Of a DNA stretch of 64,000 nt, positions 59,776 through 64,000 are shown one piece after another. Under the pieces are notes generated by a model, which ran no database searches, had not been told where the DNA came from, and saw only the letters and a program-made list of their open reading frames with translations. Made by a program: the position numbers and the translations under genes. The DNA is taken from assembly GCF_900113055.1 (NCBI RefSeq), contig NZ_FONZ01000001.1:744001-808000 (forward strand). The letters are read 5' to 3'. How positions within the stretch are numbered: position 1 is the first letter of the stretch; every line of letters begins with the position of its first letter. This DNA comes from Flavimobilis marinus (lineage in GTDB: Bacteria > Actinomycetota > Actinomycetes > Actinomycetales > Cellulomonadaceae).

Positions 59776-60204
59776 TCAGTGCTGGGAGAGGCCCGGGTAG
59801 CTGCTGCGCGCGCCGGCCGTGAACCGGGCGAGGAAGCGCCAGCCCACGAGCAGCGCGCCCAGGACGCCCAGCGCGACGAGCACGAACGGCAGCGCCGTGC
59901 CGCCACCCGTGACGGCACGTAGAGCCATCCCCAGCGCCCACGTGAGCCCCCACAGGCCCACGCCGGTGGGCCAGAGCGCGCGAGGACGCTTGTGGGCGCG
60001 CAGGGCGAGCCACCCGACCGCCAGCGCCACGAGGAACGGCCATGCCGCGCCGAGCACGCCCGCGACGTCGAGCGACGAGTCGTGGCTCGAGCGGCCCACG
60101 GCGGCGAACACCACCACGGCGACGGCGTCGAGCGCGGCGGCGGTGGCGATGGCCCGCTTGCGCGGACGAGCGGGCGGGAGCGGCCGTGCGAGGACGTCAT
60201 GCAT
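59776..60204 (-). CDS. DUF3054 family membrane protein
   Basis: 142 residues with four hydrophobic segments: AIATAAALDAVAVVVFAAVG, VLGAAWPFLVALAVGWLAL, WPTGVGLWGLTWALGMAL and LPFVLVALGVLGALLVGWRFL. The family signature, an Asp-Ala-x-x-V-V-x-F-A-A-x-G-R-x-S-H at the first helix, is visible (DAVAVVVFAAVGRSSH). Function unknown. ATG 60204 has TAGCGT 6 nt upstream. It is convergent with rdgB and divergent from the ABC-F gene. Confidence 0.85.
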   Translation of the reverse strand: MHDVLARPLPPARPRKRAIATAAALDAVAVVVFAAVGRSSHDSSLDVAGVLGAAWPFLVALAVGWLALRAHKRPRALWPTGVGLWGLTWALGMALRAVTGGGTALPFVLVALGVLGALLVGWRFLARFTAGARSSYPGLSQH

Positions 60205-60210
60205 GGGCTC

Positions 60211-60216
60211 ACGCTA
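60211..60216 (-). promoter_or_regulatory. -10 hexamer of the DUF3054 gene
   Basis: TAGCGT on the minus strand, 6 nt before the ATG at 60204. Confidence 0.45.
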
Positions 60217-60260
60217 ACCCGCCAGCGTCTAGGGTGGGTGGTCGATCAGGAGGTGGAGTG

Positions 60261-61889
<1,629 letters not shown>

Positions 61890-61930
61890 CCACGCCCGGC
61901 GCTCCAGGCGTGGACGCCGCGAGCGGCGTC
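61890..61930. terminator. Two hairpins between ABC-F and Nudix genes
   Basis: Stems CCACGCC/GGCGTGG (61890-61896, 61907-61913) and GACGCCGC/GCGGCGTC (61913-61920, 61923-61930). They fill the 39-bp gap between convergent genes and reach the Nudix stop. Confidence 0.6.
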
Positions 61931-62483
61931 AGACCGTGCGGCCGACGTGCGCCATGGCCTGGCGCAGCAGGAAGCCCGCGCCGCCGTGCATCTCGAGCTG
62001 GATCGCCTCGCTGACGGCTTCCTCCGGGGTGATCCACGCCAGGTCGATCGCGTCCTGCTGCGGCGTGCAGTCCCCGTGCACCGGCACCACGTACGCGAGG
62101 GACACCGCGTGCTGGCGGGGGTCGTGGTACGGGGTGACCCCCGGCGTCGGGAAGTACTCCGCGACCGTGAACGGCTGCGGGGACGCCGGGATCTGGGGGA
62201 GCGCGACCGGGCCCAGGTCCTTCTCGATGTGCCGCTGCAGGGCATCGCGGACGCGCTCGTGGAACATCACGCGGCCGGAGACCAGGGCGCGGGACATCAC
62301 CCCCTCGGGGGTGACGCGCAGCAGCAGGCCGACCTCGACGACGTCGCCGCACTCGTCCACGCGCACCGGCACGGCGTCGACGTAGACGACCGGCACCTGG
62401 GTGCGCACGGCACCGATCTGGTCGGGGCTGAGCCAGCCGGAGGGACGGGGCTGGTCACCAGGGAAGTCGAGGGTCTCGGTCAC
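61929..62483 (-). CDS. Nudix-like protein (DUF4916 type)
   Basis: 184 residues. The conserved opening GWLSPDQIGAVRTQVPVVYVDAVPVR and a degenerate Nudix-like box with GRVMFHERVRDALQRHIEKDLG are followed by EYFPTPGVTPYHDPRQHAVSLAYVVPVHGDCTPQQDAIDLAWITPEE. The catalytic REUXEE set is not intact, so hydrolase activity is doubtful. The start is a GTG preceded by TAGAAC. It is divergent from trxA across 122 bp. Confidence 0.8.
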   Translation of the reverse strand: MTETLDFPGDQPRPSGWLSPDQIGAVRTQVPVVYVDAVPVRVDECGDVVEVGLLLRVTPEGVMSRALVSGRVMFHERVRDALQRHIEKDLGPVALPQIPASPQPFTVAEYFPTPGVTPYHDPRQHAVSLAYVVPVHGDCTPQQDAIDLAWITPEEAVSEAIQLEMHGGAGFLLRQAMAHVGRTV

Positions 62484-62535
62484 TTCTCAGTTCTACCCCG
62501 ACAACACCACGGGAGGCGAATGGTCACCGAGTGGG

Positions 62536-62560
62536 GGAATACTCGGAACCGGGGGACGTT
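62536..62560 (+). promoter_or_regulatory. SigH/SigR-type promoter of the thioredoxin gene
   Basis: -35 GGAAT (62536-62540), a 17-bp spacer, then -10 GTT (62558-62560); the extended -35 reads GGGAATA. This is the pattern of redox-stress sigma factors SigH (mycobacteria) and SigR (Streptomyces), whose known targets include thioredoxin genes. Confidence 0.65.
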
Positions 62561-62605
62561 GACCCCACGAAGAGCAACGACAGACGACCTCGAGGGAGGA
62601 CCCCC

Positions 62606-62989
62606 ATGGCCACGGTGGCAGTGACCGAAGCGACGTTCGAAGAGACGATCAAGGACAACGACATCGTCCTGCTGGACTTCTGGGCCGAGTGGTGCGGACC
62701 GTGCAAGCAGTTCGGTCCCATCTTCGAGAAGGCGTCGGGCGAGCACCCCGAGATCGTGTTCGGCAAGGTCGACACCGAGGCCGAGCAGGGCCTTGCGGCC
62801 GGTGCCGGCATTACGTCGATCCCCACGATCATGGCGTTCCGCGAGCAGGTGCTCGTGTTCTCGCAGCCCGGCGCGCTGCAGGCCAGCCAGCTCGGCCAGG
62901 TGATCGACGCCGTCAAGGCGCTCGACATGGACGAGGTACACAAGCAGGTTGCCGCGCAGGCGGCGGGCGAGGCCCCGGCCGAGGACTGA
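62606..62989 (+). CDS. trxA: Thioredoxin
   Basis: 127 residues; reduces disulfides in cytosolic proteins and peroxiredoxins. Active site FWAEWCGPC with Cys30 and Cys33, cis-Pro in TSIPTI. The C-terminal tail beyond the fold (DEVHKQVAAQAAGEAPAED) is longer than usual. ATG 62606 has GAGGGAGGA 6 nt upstream. It sits near a Bcp peroxiredoxin gene that could take electrons from it. Confidence 0.95.
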   Translation: MATVAVTEATFEETIKDNDIVLLDFWAEWCGPCKQFGPIFEKASGEHPEIVFGKVDTEAEQGLAAGAGITSIPTIMAFREQVLVFSQPGALQASQLGQVIDAVKALDMDEVHKQVAAQAAGEAPAED

Positions 62990-63002
62990 GACCTCACGCA
63001 TG

Positions 63003-63040
63003 GACGAAGGCCCGGTGGGAGTACCCGCCGGGCCTTCGTC
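63003..63040. terminator. Terminator hairpin between trxA and tRNA-Leu
   Basis: 17-bp stem (63003-63019 with 63024-63040, arm GACGAAGGCCCGGTGGG, one wobble) and loop AGTA, 13 nt after the trxA stop and 4 nt beyond the tRNA 3' end on the other strand; it can serve both. Confidence 0.8.
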
Positions 63041-63044
63041 GTCG

Positions 63045-63126
63045 TGCGCGAGATGGGACTCGAACCCACACGCCCGAAGACACAGGAACCTAAATCCTGC
63101 GCGTCTACCAGTTCCGCCACTCGCGC
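63045..63126 (-). tRNA. tRNA-Leu (anticodon UAG)
   Basis: 82 nt on the minus strand without encoded CCA. Acceptor stem GCGCGAG/CTCGCGC with discriminator A. The anticodon stem CAGGA/TCCTG frames loop TTTAGGT, giving anticodon TAG, which reads CUA and possibly other CUN codons. A short variable arm and T-loop GGTTCGAGTCC follow. Leucine identity fits the A discriminator and extended variable region. Confidence 0.95.
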
Positions 63127-63171
63127 GCGCAGACATCCTACGGTCCGCCGGGCGCCGGGTGGCCTCCCGGC

Positions 63172-63639
63172 TCAGTCGATCTTGAGGTCGCGGCGGAGCT
63201 TGGCGACGTGGCCCGTGGCCTTCACGTTGTACTGCGCGAGCTCGACGGTGCCGTCGGCGCCGACGACGACCGTCGAGCGGATGACTCCCGTGACCGTCTT
63301 TCCGTACAGCTTCTTCTCCCCGTATGCGCCCCACGCCTCGAGAACCGTGTGCTCGGGATCGCTCAGGAGGGGGAAGGTGAGGGACTCGGCCTCGGCGAAC
63401 TTCGCGAGCTTGTCCACCTTGTCGACCGAGACGCCGACGACGCGGTAGCCAGCGCCCTGGAGGCTCGCGAGGGAGTCGCGGAAGTCGCAGGCCTGCGTGG
63501 TGCAGCCCGGTGTGCCGGCCGCCGGGTAGAAGTAGACGACGACGCGCTCGCCGCGCAGGTCCGACAGGGTGAGGGTCGAGCCGTCGGCGGCCGGGAGCGT
63601 GAAGTCGGGGGCGAGGTCACCCGGGGTGAGGCGCGGCAT
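63172..63639 (-). CDS. bcp: Thioredoxin-dependent thiol peroxidase, Bcp/PrxQ type
   Basis: 155 residues; reduces peroxides using thioredoxin. Peroxidatic Cys46 in GTPGCTTQACDFRD and resolving Cys51, five residues later, define the atypical two-Cys PrxQ class. The N-terminal GDLAPDFTLPAADG is typical. ATG 63639 follows AAAGGA with a TAGGCT -10 further upstream. It is 45 bp from the tRNA-Leu 5' end on the same strand. Confidence 0.94.
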   Translation of the reverse strand: MPRLTPGDLAPDFTLPAADGSTLTLSDLRGERVVVYFYPAAGTPGCTTQACDFRDSLASLQGAGYRVVGVSVDKVDKLAKFAEAESLTFPLLSDPEHTVLEAWGAYGEKKLYGKTVTGVIRSTVVVGADGTVELAQYNVKATGHVAKLRRDLKID

Positions 63640-63851
63640 GTGGAAGTCCTTTGGTCTCGGGGATGCGCCACGAGCCTAGTAGCCCCGGTGTGATGCCTCT
63701 CATCACCCGTCTCCTCACCTGGATTCCACTTGTGGCCCGCGCGCGGCGGTGTTTCCATGGAAGCGCGACAATCGGTGCAGAGCGTCTGCGATCGCCATTC
63801 CTGGCGGTTACAGCTGCACCGGGTGAGGTCGGTGAAAAGGGGGAGGGATCG
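63640..63851. other. Intergenic region between bcp and the last gene
   Basis: 212 bp between divergent genes. It holds the bcp leader and -10 (TAGGCT around 63675), a small GTGATG/CATCAC hairpin, and the 10-bp palindrome TTCCATGGAA (63753-63762), about 90 bp before the next start. No gene or RNA recognised. Confidence 0.4.
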
Positions 63852-64000
63852 ATGCTGCACGACCACAGGCCTCGCGGCGGCCGACGACCGGTCACGCCGA
63901 CCTCCCGCAGCACCGCGAGCGCCTGGACCACCCCGACGGCGCACAGCGCCCAGGGGACGGGCGCGCTCGCGGGCGCAGTCCTGGACGACGACTTCGACCT
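63852..64000 (+). CDS. Start of a protein of unknown function (runs off the window)
   Basis: Forty-nine codons are visible, beginning MLHDHRPRGGRRPVTPTS and continuing with a Ser/Thr/Ala-rich stretch. GGGAGG lies 5-6 nt upstream of the ATG. The visible part looks disordered, so no family can be named. The rest is outside the window. Confidence 0.5.
   Translation, partial: MLHDHRPRGGRRPVTPTSRSTASAWTTPTAHSAQGTGALAGAVLDDDFD

Overview
The window is very G+C-rich, with GTG starts, ATGA/GTGA start-stop overlaps and many TANNNT hexamers 5-7 nt before start codons. It reads as a chromosomal segment of an actinobacterium. Several blocks keep the gene order known from Mycobacterium tuberculosis (pmm-PNP-lpdA; accBC-maf-accE-accD-birA; prfB-ftsE-ftsX-smpB-ssrA; pncB-clpS-DUF2017-murI-MBL-rdgB). 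A carboxylase epsilon subunit, DUF3039, DUF2017, a Tad locus without secretin and a VKOR protein fit Micrococcales, probably near Cellulomonas/Promicromonosporaceae. The genus is inference.

Layout: 1-3.5 kb holds phosphohexomutase (cut by the window edge), purine nucleoside phosphorylase, the NAD(P)H-quinone reductase LpdA and a HAD phosphatase. 3.5-9.2 kb holds a membrane-anchored EEP-family hydrolase and the efeUOB iron uptake operon, read leftwards behind an IdeR/DtxR-like operator. 9.2-24 kb carries an FMN reductase, Nudix, pgi, the acyl-CoA carboxylase genes (accBC, accE, accD and an unknown acidic protein between the last two), maf, a DUF885 peptidase, VKOR, two acyltransferases and birA. 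Matching 19-bp inverted repeats (GTTGT-N9-ACAAC) lie before accBC and accD and suggest a shared regulator.

24-29.8 kb holds a response-regulator remnant, a class III adenylate cyclase with an Rv1264-like N-terminus, GNAT, SDR, an abasic-site (YedK/HMCES) protein, a Bcr/CflA-type exporter and a macrodomain protein. 30-34.6 kb is a compact Tad pilus operon (tadA, tadB, tadC, a pilin-like gene, two TadE-like genes and a TadG-like gene). 34.7-39.9 kb is an accessory stretch: a VOC/WYL divergent pair, small membrane proteins, a 17-codon leader ORF, and an EcsC-like gene of lower G+C flanked by 21-bp direct repeats.

40-49 kb holds prfB, the divisome set ftsE-ftsX-M23 hydrolase, smpB and the tmRNA gene ssrA. 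ssrA sits between two paralogous secreted proteins. 50-64 kb holds a methyltransferase, CYTH, S4, DUF3039 and a DEAH helicase, then pncB, clpS-DUF2017, murI-MBL-rdgB (without the usual rph), an ABC-F ATPase, Nudix, a thioredoxin behind a SigH/SigR-like promoter, tRNA-Leu(UAG) and a Bcp-type peroxiredoxin.

No CRISPR array, insertion sequence, rRNA or prophage was seen. The best leads for new biology are the acc inverted repeats, the repeat-flanked EcsC module, the acidic protein coupled to AccD, and the paralogue pair around ssrA.
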